Assembly: GCA_947579605.1 (NCBI GenBank)
Contig: OX388327.1
Coordinates: 6,249,122-6,313,121, forward strand
DNA: 64,000 nucleotides
Source of the DNA: Athripsodes cinereus
Taxonomy: Eukaryota > Arthropoda > Insecta > Trichoptera > Leptoceridae
Direction: 5' to 3'
Shown: piece by piece, positions 1 to 9,669 of the stretch
Layout: each line of letters starts with the position of its first letter
How positions within the stretch are numbered: the stretch's first letter is position 1
Made by a program: the position numbers and the translations under genes
Notes under the pieces: generated by a model
Database searches by the model: none
Seen by the model: the letters and a program-made list of their open reading frames with translations, nothing else
Told to the model about the DNA's origin: nothing

Positions 1-604
1 TGGATGTTTTGAAGGTATTATTACTGAAAATTATGCCAAAATATGTGTTGATTTTTTTTAAACATGCTGTTCTTAGAACGTTTTTAAATAGGACTAATCG
101 TTTTTTTATAATATTTTTTTTTCTAAAAAAAATAACTTTAAATTGCTCTCCTGTAAAGTTCACAAAATGTCGCTTTTAGAAATAGCCTTTCACCCCTCGA
201 TATGTTTTTAAACTTCATTATGGGATTCTACTACCTCATCAACGACACAATGATTTGGTATATAATTTTTTTTTTAATAATCGTAACACTTTTTATACAA
301 AAAGATTACACTCATCAATGGAAGATCCCCATTATTTATTTATCTGTGTCTGAGATATAAATAAAAAAAATAACATTACAAAAATAGCATCATTATTAGC
401 AATAAGTATCATTAAAACAAATCACTCATTACGGGTGGATTGCCGAAAAAAATCATATAGGTAATTATATTAAATACATTAAGGGTTTTCCACCACTGAT
501 CATATATAAAAAAAGCAGTATAAATGTTTATATTAATAACAACACAATATTACACACAGACACAGTGTTCACATGATAAACTATCCTTGGTCTCTGTACT
601 GGTA

Positions 605-671
605 TCATATCATACTCAAATCTAATTTCAAATGGTTGATCTGGTTGATAATATCTTTGATTTGTTCCGTT
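605..671 (-). CDS. Nup88: Nup88 last coding exon with stop
   Basis: Acceptor TTTTTCAG. After a split CAA codon it encodes EQIKDIINQINHLKLDL and stops at TGA (605-607). This aligns with the VKQINDIRNHV-type end of the family. The 3' UTR continues leftwards; AATAAATAA on the minus strand at about 336-345 is a possible poly(A) signal. Confidence 0.88.
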
Positions 672-3600
672 CTGAAAAATAAAAAACAAATAATTAAATA
701 AAATGAAACAGAAGATGTTTTTTGTCACATATTGAATCAAAATTTTGGCATGAAAATGCTGTCTGCGAGTTAGGTGCCACAATTTCTTTAGTTAGACCAA
801 AAATGTGTTTGAATGAACATTTCCAAAGTTCGGTCGGTACAGTTTAAGCGCAATAAAAGATAGTTTTGGAGCTGATTAATTACTATAGATAAAATATGGT
901 TACACTATTATATACTCGATACAAAAATATGTTCAAAACAGTGGACTGTGAAGGGGGCAACGGCTAAAAAAAAGCAAATTTTTTTTTGTCTCAAAAATGA
1001 TGACAATTACTTTTTTGTACAGTCATGGAGTTATCTTAATTGATTTTCTTTAAACAAGACAAACCATTACAAGAGCACACAAACGCATCATTTGAAAGCA
1101 CAGTTTGAACTGCTTGACCACCCTCCTTACTCACCAGATCTAGTCATAAGTGACTTTTTTCCCTGATCTAAAAATTGTGCTTGATGGACAGAAATTTTCT
1201 TGAAATGAGGAGGCCATCACCTTCATAAACAGTTATTTTGCAAAGAAAGATGCTGAGTACTATTTGGAAGGGTTAACGAGATAAGAGCATCGTTGGGAGA
1301 AGTCTGCGAACTTACAAAGAGACTATATAGAAAAATAAATTTAATGGACAAAATGTGTCATCATCTTTGTTAGGTGGGAAACTTTTCTCACCGCCCTTGT
1401 ATATTTTTAATAAAAAAATGGTGTATTTGTAATTAATAGAAAAAATAAATAAAACATACTGTTTCTCCATGGTAGTCTTGATAATTTCCGTGTGATTCTT
1501 TCCCAAAAATATTTCTTGTTTAGATTTGCTTTCATCCCATTCCTTCATCTGGAATCAAAGCAAACAATTTAATACATAATATATCAATTTGGTTTTAAGT
1601 TCAAATTCTGTCTTGCTCTGTGGAGTTCCAGTTACTGCCACTCTTTTTCGTAAGTTTTAAGTGTTCAGTACAAGGTAGGTGTTGTAAGACATTTATCTCT
1701 CCAACTGGCTGAGATATGCCACCCATCTTGAATATCTTATTTTTGTTGGCTCAGAGAGGGCAACTTGCATATTTATCGCATGCAGTTAATATACTCGCAC
1801 CCCCACTTGTGAGAGATGGTGCAGAGATAGAATATCTTACAACGCAGCCGAGTTTACACATGAAAAAATTCATTAATTGTGTCGGTGCACACATAGTAGA
1901 ATTCCATAATTATGTAATTTGAAACAAGTTTTTCTTTCTACTATAGATTATTGATTCCGAGAGTGGTTCGTGATTCCGGAATCAAAAATCTATAGTAGAA
2001 AGAAACACTTATTTTAAATTACAAAATGAAAAAGATTCCTCCTATTACTTAATAAGTTAGAAATATTAATTTCATATCTACCTGTTGTTCTCTAAAAGAA
2101 ATTTTCTTCTTGATGTTATCCATTTGCTTGGTGAAGTTCTGTATTTTCTTCTGAGCCTGTTTCAGATCGGTTATCATCTCCTTTTCGGCTAAAGAAGGCA
2201 CGGAGTACTTGCTTCTGATGGCGAGTAGCACTTTGGAGCATCTAGAAGAGAAAAATAAAGATGAGTCGACATGCTACCTCTTAATAATAGTAAAGTAGGC
2301 AGAAAGGAAGCAAATGTGTCAAATAGCCTTGCACTAAAATTTTTCATCATCCTCCATTCAGAGCATCTTTGCGCTAATTGACGCATTCTTCTACAATTTT
2401 TCTAACACTTTGATGTCATTGTTATAGGAATGGTGTATTGTGTGGTGAGATTTGGAGGGAACATAAATTTAAATTTCAAACATTTTTATTCCTTTTTCTG
2501 CCACCAGAGGTGCTAATTTTATATAGCATCACATTTGTAACTAGCTTCATACTGTTTAAGTGTATTATAAAGAACTGCACGGTAAAGTAGCTCTCTCTCA
2601 ACTGTTAGACATCTTGGAATAAACATCTAAATTGTGAATCCCCAGTGATCTATTGAAAAACAGCCATTGTGAGTTTGTCAAATTTATCAATTCATTCCTC
2701 TTACAAGCATAATATTAATTATTTAACTCACTCAATGGTTATTAAACAACAACTAACCTTTGATTTAAGTCTTGTTGTTTCTCAACAATCTCATTACATT
2801 TCTCTCTTATCCTCTGATCTTCTAGTTGTACTTCTTCCCGACCCTTCTGCAATTCCTCTCCTTCAAGCATTTGGTGTTCTTTCAATAAGCGTAAAGTGGC
2901 AACGCGTCGCACTATCTCCTTGCGAGCACGCTCCAATTTTGTCAAATACTCCTCATGGAAAATGTGAGTGGCGTGCGTCAACAACTAGAAAATTAAAATA
3001 ACTCATTAGTAGATATTTCGGATATAGTTGTTGTATATTCAAAAAGGGACACGTGAATTCATAAATGTTTTGACATTTCCATAATAAACTGCTTACAATG
3101 ACATCATAACCATTTTATAAAGTGATTCTTAGTATCAAATATTAAAATTCAATACTTAAAGAATAATATCACATGCCAATAAAAAGTCCAAACTACAATT
3201 TTAATGCTTTAATGAACAGTTTAAAAAGAGTATGCCCAAATAAAAATGTGCGCACATGTCTCCTTTTGAATATGCAACGACGATTTGCTTGATTTTTTCT
3301 TTATGAAATATGAATCTGGATTCGAAATAAATCTAAATACACCTGAGACCCACACAGAAAGCTATAAGTATGTTTATAGTTTATCGCAAAGGCGCAATCT
3401 CTTCCAACTAACCCAAAACATTCAAGTTGAGTTGAGGAAGATTACAATGAGTTTGATCTTTTTTATAAAACACTGTATTTTTCTAGTGGTGGAGAAAAAT
3501 ATTGCATCAAAAAATAATGTTTTGCAGCCAGTAGATTTATTGGGTTTTGAGAAAATGTCCCTTAATTATTACATAACTTGATTAATTTTAATTATGTATT

Positions 3601-6600
3601 AAATTAAATGAAACTCCTTACTTCAAAACATTCTTGTGAAGATAGTTCAGTTTTCTTGGCCATCTTGAGAATAGGTTGTGAGATGTCATGCTTTAGGATT
3701 TGACGGATGTGATTGTCAAAAGAAATCTTCTGCATCTGGAAACAAAAATTGAAAAAAAAAACAACTTTTTATCAGTCTTGGAAAAGTTTAATTTATCAAT
3801 CGACGGTTTTTGGTGGAAGTTAATATCAATAATTTATTAATAAAACACATTATATTTTACTTTTATTATATAATATAGTGACCTCTGCGCTCTTCTGAAC
3901 TGGCCGTGAATAGACTTACTGAGCCCAGTAGAGCCGGTAAGTCTAACTTCTATGAGAGGGCCTTTGGTGTTGTTGGACCGGTTAGTGGAATCGCCTACCG
4001 GTGCCATTGAGAGATAGTCAGATTGTCACCAGCTTCAGAAGCAAATTAAAAACTGAACTCTTCACTGGCACCCTTGAGACGGTCTAGGCACTGTTAAACG
4101 GCGTCAAAAATAAAATCATCATCATCATAGTTTACTTTTACCTGACGATGAGAGCGGAAGCTCTTGAAAGCCAGCTTGCAAAATTGATAAAGTCAACAGT
4201 GGAATACTCGTAATTATATATTGTGTTTTCTTAATAATAAAGTCTTGGATATTAACCTGAAAGGGCTTGGGTTCAAATATTCTCTCTGCTTACTTAATTC
4301 ACTATTTGAAGACAAGCATATTGCTTATTGTGTAAGTACATAAACAAACTCACCTCTTTAAGGGATACAGAGAGTTCACTCTCAACATTTTTATTTTTAG
4401 GCTGGTACGTCTGAGTGAAGAGCATTTCACTACCTGGTTCCGTTCCAAGTGCCTTGCGGACTATGTCCCCATTACTGAGAATAGTGAGAAAGGTATGTGG
4501 AGAGTAGGAGATAGTGAGACCCAAAGGAGGGTTCACGACGCTGGATTTACCAGTTCTTGTGCAGATGGCGTATTCGGCTGTGCTGGCTAAGTTCAAGGTG
4601 GGGAGGGATATATCCAAACCATCTGAAAATAATAAAAAAGTACTATTATTCACAAGGTTTTCGATGAGTTTTACAAAACACAGTCCTCATGACAATATGG
4701 GAGTATCAAAAATGTTGTGTGAAGTGGTAATAACTTCAATTTGGAGGGGGCTATTTATGTGAAATAAATCTGTAGATTCAATATTACATTTTGGGTGAGT
4801 GATATATAAAATACAATTTCTTTTAAGTTACCATCTTTAGAACTGAAGTACTCATCCAACTGATTGATTAAGGGCAAAGTGACAATGTGAACACCGGCTT
4901 CATGGACACAAAAATATCTGTTCTTTACACCTTCGTCCTGAAATTGTAATTAAATTTATTAGATATAATTTTAATTTATAAATTATAATTTATTTGTTTT
5001 ACAAAATATTTAAAATAATGTGACATTATACATAGAAGAGTAATTAAATAATTGGGCAGTGTGGCCCAGAGGTAACTCTCTTGCCTTTGAGTCATGAGGT
5101 ACCGGGTTTGTTTCTCCCAACCAGGGCAAGAGGCGTACTAAAAATAGATTGTATTAGAAAGAAACGGTTGTTATACAAGACAAGGGAGGAGAATATATTA
5201 TATAGATATCAGAAATCAGTTGGCTGGTGTGATATGGAGGTAACACTCCTGCCTTTTAAGTCACGAGGTTCAGGGTTCGATTCCTGGCAGGGACAAAATG
5301 GAGAATGACCATTGCCAAATTGTTCTGGGTCTGGGATGTTACATGCATATATGTGTTTAGTGCATTGTATACATGTCGTCGGTTAAATAGAAAAGAGACA
5401 TAATTCAAAATGAACAAATTTTACAGTACGTGCATTTAAAGTTTTTTATTTCATTAATCAATATATTTTTCTATAATTTCACATAACATTTGTCCACATT
5501 AACATTTAATCGACGATATGTTAATGTGAAATTATAGTTAAAAAATATTAATTAATTAAATATAAAACTTTAAATGAATGTACATACCTACTGTCAAATT
5601 TTTTCATTTTGAATGTCACTTTTCTATTTAACAGACGATATATGTATATTGTCATATCAGTACCAATAATACAAGATTGCCATCTTAGTTTGGGACTAAC
5701 TATATCAATGTGAATTGTATACACATGTTATGTTATCTATATATGTTTCATTCCTAGAGGTGTGGTGAATCCAGTAAAAAGTGAAAACTATGTTTAACAT
5801 ATTTAGGAATAATGTAGGTAATTTAAATAACAAATACGTACTGGAATGAGATAGATGGGACAAGAATATATTGGATCATTGTCACTGAGACTTAATCCAA
5901 GATCCAATTCAATGGCTTCCATCACATACAGTGAATGTTTTGGCGTGGACTGGCTGGATTTTGTGGTATCCTGGAAATAAAATAAGTTGTCATTGAATTG
6001 AAATAGATTTAAAATAAAACACTGTATTACTTTTACTATGTACAATATTTGGCTTAGAGGCCTTTAACTGATAAAACGTGTTTCTAATAAAAACTCACTG
6101 ATGATGGGTGTCTACCCAAAAGGCCTCTGAGTCAAATATTGTTCATAGTGAAAGTAATACAGTGTTTTATTTTAAATCTATTTTAATTCTATTAAAATGA
6201 ACTTTCACAAAGTTATAACAAGTGCTATACAATCAATAGAATGGGCTTAAGTCTATGGGAAACAATAAATAAATTGATCGAGGATGACATTTCTAGAATG
6301 ATATTTAATGCAATTGCCATATCCGACAATAAAAAAAACACGAATCAAACATAGATATTTATTCTAATTTAGATAATAAATATTTAAATATAAAAAACAC
6401 TGTTTACTTTCATTTAAAATTGTTATAATATTAAAAGCTTTTCGGACATACGTCCATCTTCAGTAATAATTACTTATAACTAATGACAAATGACAAATTG
6501 ATGGTACATGATAATACAAAATTAAATGTGGGTAGGGGTAGTGGGCGGGGTTAATAGAGATGTAAAATGGATATGTGAAGTAATAATAAAAATATTTATT

Positions 6601-8056
6601 CTTTTAATTTTGGCATAGATGTAAGAGGTTTAGATTTGAATACCATATACACAATAATATGTATCTTTTTTAAACATTTTTTTGAATAAATTTTTGAATA
6701 TCAAAAAATATTATATATTGAATTGTATAAATGTTATGGACATTTACCTTCTCATCGTCAGAGTTCTGTGGCAGCATAATGCAATGGTATAGGATGCCAT
6801 TGCAAGTAGCCACCACAATCAGGTTAGAAGAGCCCAAGTGTAAGATGGAGCAGGACTCTACTCCGTAGTTATCATCTGCAGGAGGATACATGGGCAAGGG
6901 ACCCATAACCATTGGAGGAGATGACCTGAAAAAAAAAGTGTTGGGTTTAAAAAAGATACTGGGTTCCTTTAAATTGAGAACCACCTTTTCCTCTCTTTGT
7001 AAAATATTTATACAATTTCTCATATATGCTAACGCTCAATATGTGAATGAAAAGGATGGTATTTAAGATCTGATCTTTGTCATCTAAACATTTGATCCTC
7101 GGGTGGCCACACCTTCAAATACTTTTTTTTTCAGTCACATTTGAATATATGCTGAGATCGCCTTGGCTAAAAGTTATTATGGTCTCTGTGTAGGGTGAAA
7201 TTTTCAAAATAATCATAATAGTATCTTCTTTGACATTCTGACTTTGTATATTCTGTTCATGTATCTAAACCACAGTAATTTGTTTCCTTTTTTCATGGTT
7301 ATAACATCAGCTTTCATTCCACATTCCTGAGGATGCTGTCACACAACGGTGTACAGTGAAAGAGTCTCAATTTTAGTCTACCCAGAACAGAAACAAAATA
7401 CATTTGGTATACTGACCTATTGTAAATGCTCCCATCCATCATACAAACATCACCACTGCCTTTGAGGAGCAACACAGGCCACTGTATTTCTTTCTTTCCA
7501 TCATCCTTATCTGTCTTCACACAGGGCCGGCTGAAGGTGAAAGCGACAATGTTCTCTCCGAGGACGTTGTTTATTTGAGATTTGCCTCCGTGACCCATAA
7601 TACGCCCTCCCAAGGGGTAAACTGCGATTCTTTCTGGTGACGGTCCTGCCAAATCGTACAACCTGGAATTATAAATTTGAAAAAAATTAATAATCTCTGC
7701 ATTATTTTATTCCTCCTTTGTCACAAATTATTTATTATTTGTTTTGTAGGTATATGGGATGTAATAAATTTCATTTTCATCTGGGATCGCATTGGCAAAA
7801 AGATGCAATGGTTCAATAATAATAAAAATACTACCACATTGATGATAAAATCCGTGTAGTCTGTTGAGATATTCAGGGGTCTAATCCTCGAGCATAATTT
7901 ATATTATTGTTAAACTCTAACTATTTCATTGCATACCTCAATGTATTATCAGAGCAGAGCACTAAGATGTGAGCATCAGAATTGGAGCCAGGATGCCAAG
8001 AGACCTGATATATATCACACTGGGTCAGAAAGAGGCGCTCTTCCACCATCTGGGAT
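605..8056 (-). CDS. Nup88: Nuclear pore protein Nup88, C-terminal ~567 residues in 11 exons
   Basis: Nup88 (mbo in Drosophila) is a structural nucleoporin. Family knowledge places it on the cytoplasmic face of the nuclear pore with Nup214, with a role in nuclear export. Joined minus-strand exons: 8056-7937, 7662-7417, 6925-6748, 5970-5842, 4937-4832, 4622-4354, 3735-3622, 2984-2758, 2241-2082, 1548-1460, 671-605. Every junction is AG/GT and every phase closes. Recognisable Nup88 blocks in order are a WHPG...SDNTLR propeller strand, GPLPMYPPADDNYG followed by LYHC, YSCPIYL, CVHEAGVH, FDNHIRQILKHDI, a charged coiled coil, and a C-terminal tail that includes IINQINHL. The family is about 700-750 aa, so some 150-170 N-terminal residues are missing. 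The first exon seen starts in mid-codon and no exon encoding the start was found. No frameshift or internal stop was seen, so the gene looks functional. Confidence 0.93.
1460..1548 (-). CDS. Nup88: Nup88 exon j
   Basis: Acceptor ATTCCAG, donor GTATGT. Encodes MKEWDESKSKQEIFLGK and HTEIIKTTMEK, near the C-terminus. The internal ATG is not a start codon. Confidence 0.88.
1690..1850 (-). repeat. Repeat A copy (minus) in a Nup88 intron
   Basis: Degenerate copy of the dispersed element best seen at 40757-40993. It shows GCCACCCATCTTGAATATCTTA, a CATGCAGTTAATA block and CCCCACTTGTGAGAGATGG. Confidence 0.6.
1928..2006. repeat. Hairpin element (TTTCTTTCTACTATAGAT arms)
   Basis: Arms of about 30 bp (TTTCTTTCTACTATAGAT...GATTCCG and its complement) face each other around an 18-bp loop. 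A diverged copy, with GTTTCTTTCTAACATAGATT and flanking TTTGAAACAAGTG, is at 24645-24745. Probably a small foldback or MITE. Confidence 0.65.
2082..2241 (-). CDS. Nup88: Nup88 exon i, coiled coil
   Basis: Acceptor CTTCTAG, donor GTAGAT. Encodes KYSVPSLAEKEMITDLKQA and FTKQMDNIKKKISFREQQ, continuing the coiled coil. The split AGA codon joins exon h. Confidence 0.92.
2290..2430 (-). repeat. RT C-terminal remnant (13-kb type)
   Basis: Shares CCTCCATTCAGAGC, TTTGCGC.AATTG and TTATAGGAATGGTGTATTGTG with the better preserved remnant at 13010-13336. Non-coding. Confidence 0.5.
2758..2984 (-). CDS. Nup88: Nup88 exon h, coiled coil
   Basis: Acceptor TTTTCTAG, donor GTTAGT. Encodes HIFHEEYLTKLERARKEI followed by about 50 highly charged residues with heptad spacing, the start of the Nup88 C-terminal coiled coil. 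Confidence 0.93.
3622..3735 (-). CDS. Nup88: Nup88 exon g
   Basis: Acceptor TTTCCAG, donor GTAAGG; 38 codons. Encodes MQKISFDNHIRQILKHD and SSQECFE, matching the conserved FEKHIRSIL...ECLQL linker before the coiled coil. Confidence 0.93.
3885..4125 (+). repeat. Degenerate LINE 3' end (RT C-terminus type)
   Basis: Reads NFYERAFGVVGPV then TCHQLQKQIKN-like residues after frame changes. This is the FYDSAFGVTGP...LP...LRNKLKTSLF type of C-terminus found at 40350-40560, followed by a (ATC)n tail at 4119-4128. Intronic. Confidence 0.5.
4136..4183 (+). ncRNA. Hammerhead-ribozyme-like motif 1
   Basis: CTGACGA core (4142-4148); stem II GAGAGC/GCTCTT closed by GGAA; GAA (4166-4168); stem III AGC/GCT with a CA loop, giving A15.1-U16.1; cleavage-site base T4177 (CUU triplet). 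Stem I is TTTTAC/GCAAAA with one A.C mismatch. All canonical core bases are present. An unpaired T sits between the core and stem II, as in its relatives here. Confidence 0.55.
4354..4622 (-). CDS. Nup88: Nup88 exon f
   Basis: Acceptor TTTTCAG, donor GTGAGT. Encodes YAICTRTGKSSVVNPPLGL and an FLTILSNGDIV propeller strand, then SELSVSLKE. Phase 0 at the end. A 30-bp stretch over the donor recurs at 24538. Confidence 0.92.
4832..4937 (-). CDS. Nup88: Nup88 exon e
   Basis: Acceptor ATTTCAG, donor GTAACT. Encodes RYFCVHEAGVHIVTL, the conserved RYHCTHEAGVH-type block. One nucleotide is left over and is completed by exon f. Confidence 0.92.
5055..5140 (+). repeat. tRNA-derived SINE head (partial)
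   Basis: GTGTGGCCCAGAGGTAACTC resembles a pol III A box. A degenerate B box, GGTACCGGGTTTGTTTCTCCC, follows, then an ACCAGGGCA junction. The body seen in other copies is missing. Confidence 0.6.
5218..5400 (+). repeat. tRNA-derived SINE
   Basis: Head with A box (TGTGATATGGAGGTAAC) and B box (AGGGTTCGATTCCTGG). The body GAATGACC...TTGTTCTGGGTCTGGG is followed by ATGTTACATG and a GTACAT...GTCGTCGG tail. Same family as 49470-49648 (minus) and 38897-39075 (minus). Confidence 0.75.
5377..5643. mobile_element. Foldback element with ~100-bp arms
   Basis: The left arm begins at GTCGGTTAAATAGAAAAG and runs through TAATTTCACATAAC. The right arm repeats these inverted, ending CTTTTCTATTTAACAGAC. The arms are imperfect, with small insertions. 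It interrupts or abuts the SINE tail at 5400 inside a Nup88 intron. No terminal duplication was assigned. Confidence 0.6.
5842..5970 (-). CDS. Nup88: Nup88 exon d
   Basis: Acceptor TTTCCAG, donor GTACGT; exactly 43 codons. Encodes HSLYVMEAIELDLGLSLS then YSCPIYLIP, matching the conserved SLYV...ELEL...SCPV region of the family. Confidence 0.92.
5993..6190. repeat. Inverted repeat beside Nup88 exon d
   Basis: ATAGATTTAAAATAAAACAC at about 6001 is repeated inverted at about 6163-6182, with GAGGCCT at both inner ends. The right half carries hammerhead-like motif 2. The left arm starts about 20 bp upstream of exon d on the transcript strand, so the exon lies beside a large potential stem. Confidence 0.65.
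6093..6132 (+). ncRNA. Hammerhead-ribozyme-like motif 2 (G12 changed)
   Basis: Stem I ACTCA/TGAGT is perfect. The CTGATGA core is at 6098-6104. Stem II GGGT/ACCC. The expected GAA is AAA. Stem III is the self-complementary AGGCCT, and the cleavage base is C6127. The G12-to-A change predicts loss of activity, so I read this as a decayed copy. Confidence 0.45.
6429..6468 (-). ncRNA. Hammerhead-ribozyme-like motif 3
   Basis: On the minus strand: stem I UAUUA/UAAUA, core CUGAAGA (6463-6457), stem II GGAC/GUCC with loop GUAU, GAA, stem III AAGCUU, and U at the cleavage site. All core positions fit. An unpaired U precedes stem II. It lies in a Nup88 intron on the gene's sense strand. Confidence 0.55.
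6748..6925 (-). CDS. Nup88: Nup88 exon c
   Basis: Acceptor after a T-rich tract (TTTTTCAG), donor GTAAAT. Encodes VMGPLPMYPPADDNYGVES and NLIVVATCNGILYHC, the most recognisable Nup88 block. Ends in phase 0. Confidence 0.94.
7417..7662 (-). CDS. Nup88: Nup88 exon b
   Basis: Acceptor ATTCCAG, donor GTCAGT. Encodes LYDLAGPSPERIAVYPLGG, then GENIVAFTFSRP and a PVLLLKGSGDVCMM strand. It is joined to exon a through a split AGG codon. Confidence 0.92.
7937..8056 (-). CDS. Nup88: Nup88 exon a (most 5' exon found)
   Basis: Acceptor TTTTTTCAG before 8056; donor GTATGC after 7937. The exon takes 2 nt of its first codon from an unseen upstream exon. It encodes QMVEERLFLTQC and SWHPGSNSDAHILVL...SDNTL, a beta-propeller strand typical of Nup88. 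Confidence 0.9.
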
Positions 8057-8129
8057 CTGAAAAAAGAAAGAAAAACTGTAAATATTTCAGTGGTAAACAA
8101 TATAAATGGCGCACAATATACATATATTT

Positions 8130-8340
8130 ACGATACCGAGGGTACCTCCAGAGATATTACCCCCTATTCTATATTGATTCAAACTAAAATAAGAACGTTC
8201 CAAAATTTCATAATTAAGGTCACTTGAACTAAAACACCAATGTGCACAACTAAAATTGGAGCGTTCCTATTTTAGTTAGTGCACACTAAAATTTAAATAG
8301 ATTAGGGGGTATTATCATGGCATGGCGGCACCCTCGGCAG
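8130..8340. mobile_element. Foldback element, ~75-bp arms
   Basis: CGAGGGTACC...ATTACCCCCTATTCTATAT and ACTAAAATAAGAACGTTCC on the left are mirrored by GGAGCGTTCCTATTTTAGT and AGATTAGGGGGTATTATC...CACCCTCG on the right. It lies in the intron upstream of the first Nup88 exon found. Confidence 0.65.
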
Positions 8341-8390
8341 ATGGGGTAGCCAGTGGAAAATAATATTATTCAAGATAGTTAAGTCAAGAT

Positions 8391-8855
8391 TCCGGACTCC
8401 TCTATGTAAGAAGGCGAAACGTGGACATGGTTGAAGAGGGAGCTGTGGATATAAGATCGCTGAGGAGGATGGTTGGTAAAACGTTGCGTGATAGAGTGAG
8501 GAATGAGGATATTAGAAGAATGAGTGGATGCAAGAGGAGTGGTGTGGATAGAATGCGTGTGAATAAATTGAGATGGTTTGGACATGTGTAAATAATGGAA
8601 GAGGAAAGAATGACAAAGAGGGTATACTTGTCTGAAAGGAGGGATGTGAGGAAGCGCGGGCGTCCGAGAACTACATGGCTTGATCATGTAGATCAAATTC
8701 TCAAGGACGGTCGTGTTTTGAGTAAGAGAAATCGATATGCGTGCATGAGAAATTGTGTGACTGTAGAAGTATGTAAGGACAGATCTATATGGCGTTCCGT
8801 TCTCTTTGCCTACCTCACTTGGGATACGGCGTGAGGGAATAAATAGATAGTTAGG
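8391..8855 (+). pseudogene. Non-LTR retrotransposon RT C-terminus, decayed
   Basis: Fragments read RMSGCKRS, then RKRGRPRTTWLDHVDQIL and KDGRVLSKRNR, ending WRSVLFAYLTWDTA at a stop. This is the RLRWFGHV...RGRPR...W tail of RTE- or CR1-like reverse transcriptases. Its 5' part is out of frame. The 3' end is GGGAATAAATAGATAG. The better preserved copy at 9186-9665 lies in inverse orientation. Confidence 0.75.
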
Positions 8856-9016
8856 TAAAATCAATTAAAGGATGAGAGAAATACCTCATCATGTTAATTA
8901 CCAAAAACTTAAAAAAAGGCTGGTGGGACCTATTCTGCGGAATCCAAGAAACATATATACCTATTATATTTATGAGCAAAATTGATTTAAATTGATGATT
9001 CTTGATTAATTCATTC

Positions 9017-9180
9017 ATACTATCACGACATTTCCCAATGGTGGGGCAGCCAGCGGACGAACTGCAAGTAATAAGCATGAAAGTTGTCCTCTCCGTACCA
9101 ATAAAGGTGCATTCATTTATACCATGACGTCATTTACCACAAGCGGTGTAGCCAGAGGATCAAATACACGTAATAAACTA
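9017..9180 (+). repeat. Two tandem repeat A fragments
   Basis: TGGTGGGGCAGCCAGCGGAC followed by TAATAAGCATG and GTCCTCTCCGTACC, then a second start at 9121 with ACCACAAGCGGTGTAGCCAG. They fill the spacer between the two inverted RT tails. Confidence 0.7.
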
Positions 9181-9185
9181 TCTAT

Positions 9186-9665
9186 CTATCTATCTATTCC
9201 CTCACGCCGTATCCCAAGTGGGGTAGGCAGAGAGAACGGAACGCCAATTAGATCTGTCCTTACATACTTCTTTCGCTTCCTCTACAGTCATACAATTTTT
9301 CATGCACGCACGTCGGTTTCTTTTACTCAAAACACGGCCGTCCTTGAGAATTTGATCTACATGTTCAAGCCATGTAGTTCTCGGACGCCCGCGCTTCCTC
9401 ACACCCCTCCTTTCAGCCAAGTATATCCTCTTTGTCATTCTTTCCTCTTTCATTCGTTCCACATGACCAAACCATCTCAATTTATTTACACGCATTCTAT
9501 CCACAACACTCCTCTTGCATCCACTCATTCTTCTAATATCCTCATTCCTCACTTTATCACGCAACGTTTTACCAACCATCCTCCTCAGCGATCTCATCTC
9601 CACAGCATTTATTCCACTTTCGTCCTTCTTCAACCATGTCCACGTTTCGCTTGCATACTTGCGTA
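9186..9665 (-). pseudogene. Non-LTR retrotransposon RT C-terminal fragment
   Basis: A 143-codon open stretch on the minus strand (9633-9202) reads MRSLRRMVGKTLRDKVRNED, then NKLRWFGHVERMKEER, RKRGRPRTTWLEHV and WRSVLSAYPTWDTA, then stop. This is the extreme C-terminus of a non-LTR RT. The domain carries no catalytic residues and is only the 3' end of a 5'-truncated insertion. The 3' end carries a (GATA)n tail, seen as CTATCTATCTATCTAT on the plus strand. Confidence 0.8.
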
Positions 9666-9669
9666 ATAA

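Noticed and set aside
528..782. 84-codon minus-strand ORF starting at 782
   Set aside because: It overlaps the last Nup88 exon in a different frame; the correct frame (EQIKDIINQINHL, TGA at 605) matches the family.
2669..3001. 110-codon plus-strand ORF
   Set aside because: It is the antisense shadow of the Nup88 coiled-coil exon h.
8379..8864. 161-codon minus-strand ORF
   Set aside because: It is antisense to the decayed LINE RT tail, whose sense strand is plus here.
9124..9666. 180-codon plus-strand ORF
   Set aside because: It is antisense to the LINE RT C-terminus read at 9633-9202 on the minus strand; serine/histidine-rich composition is a by-product.
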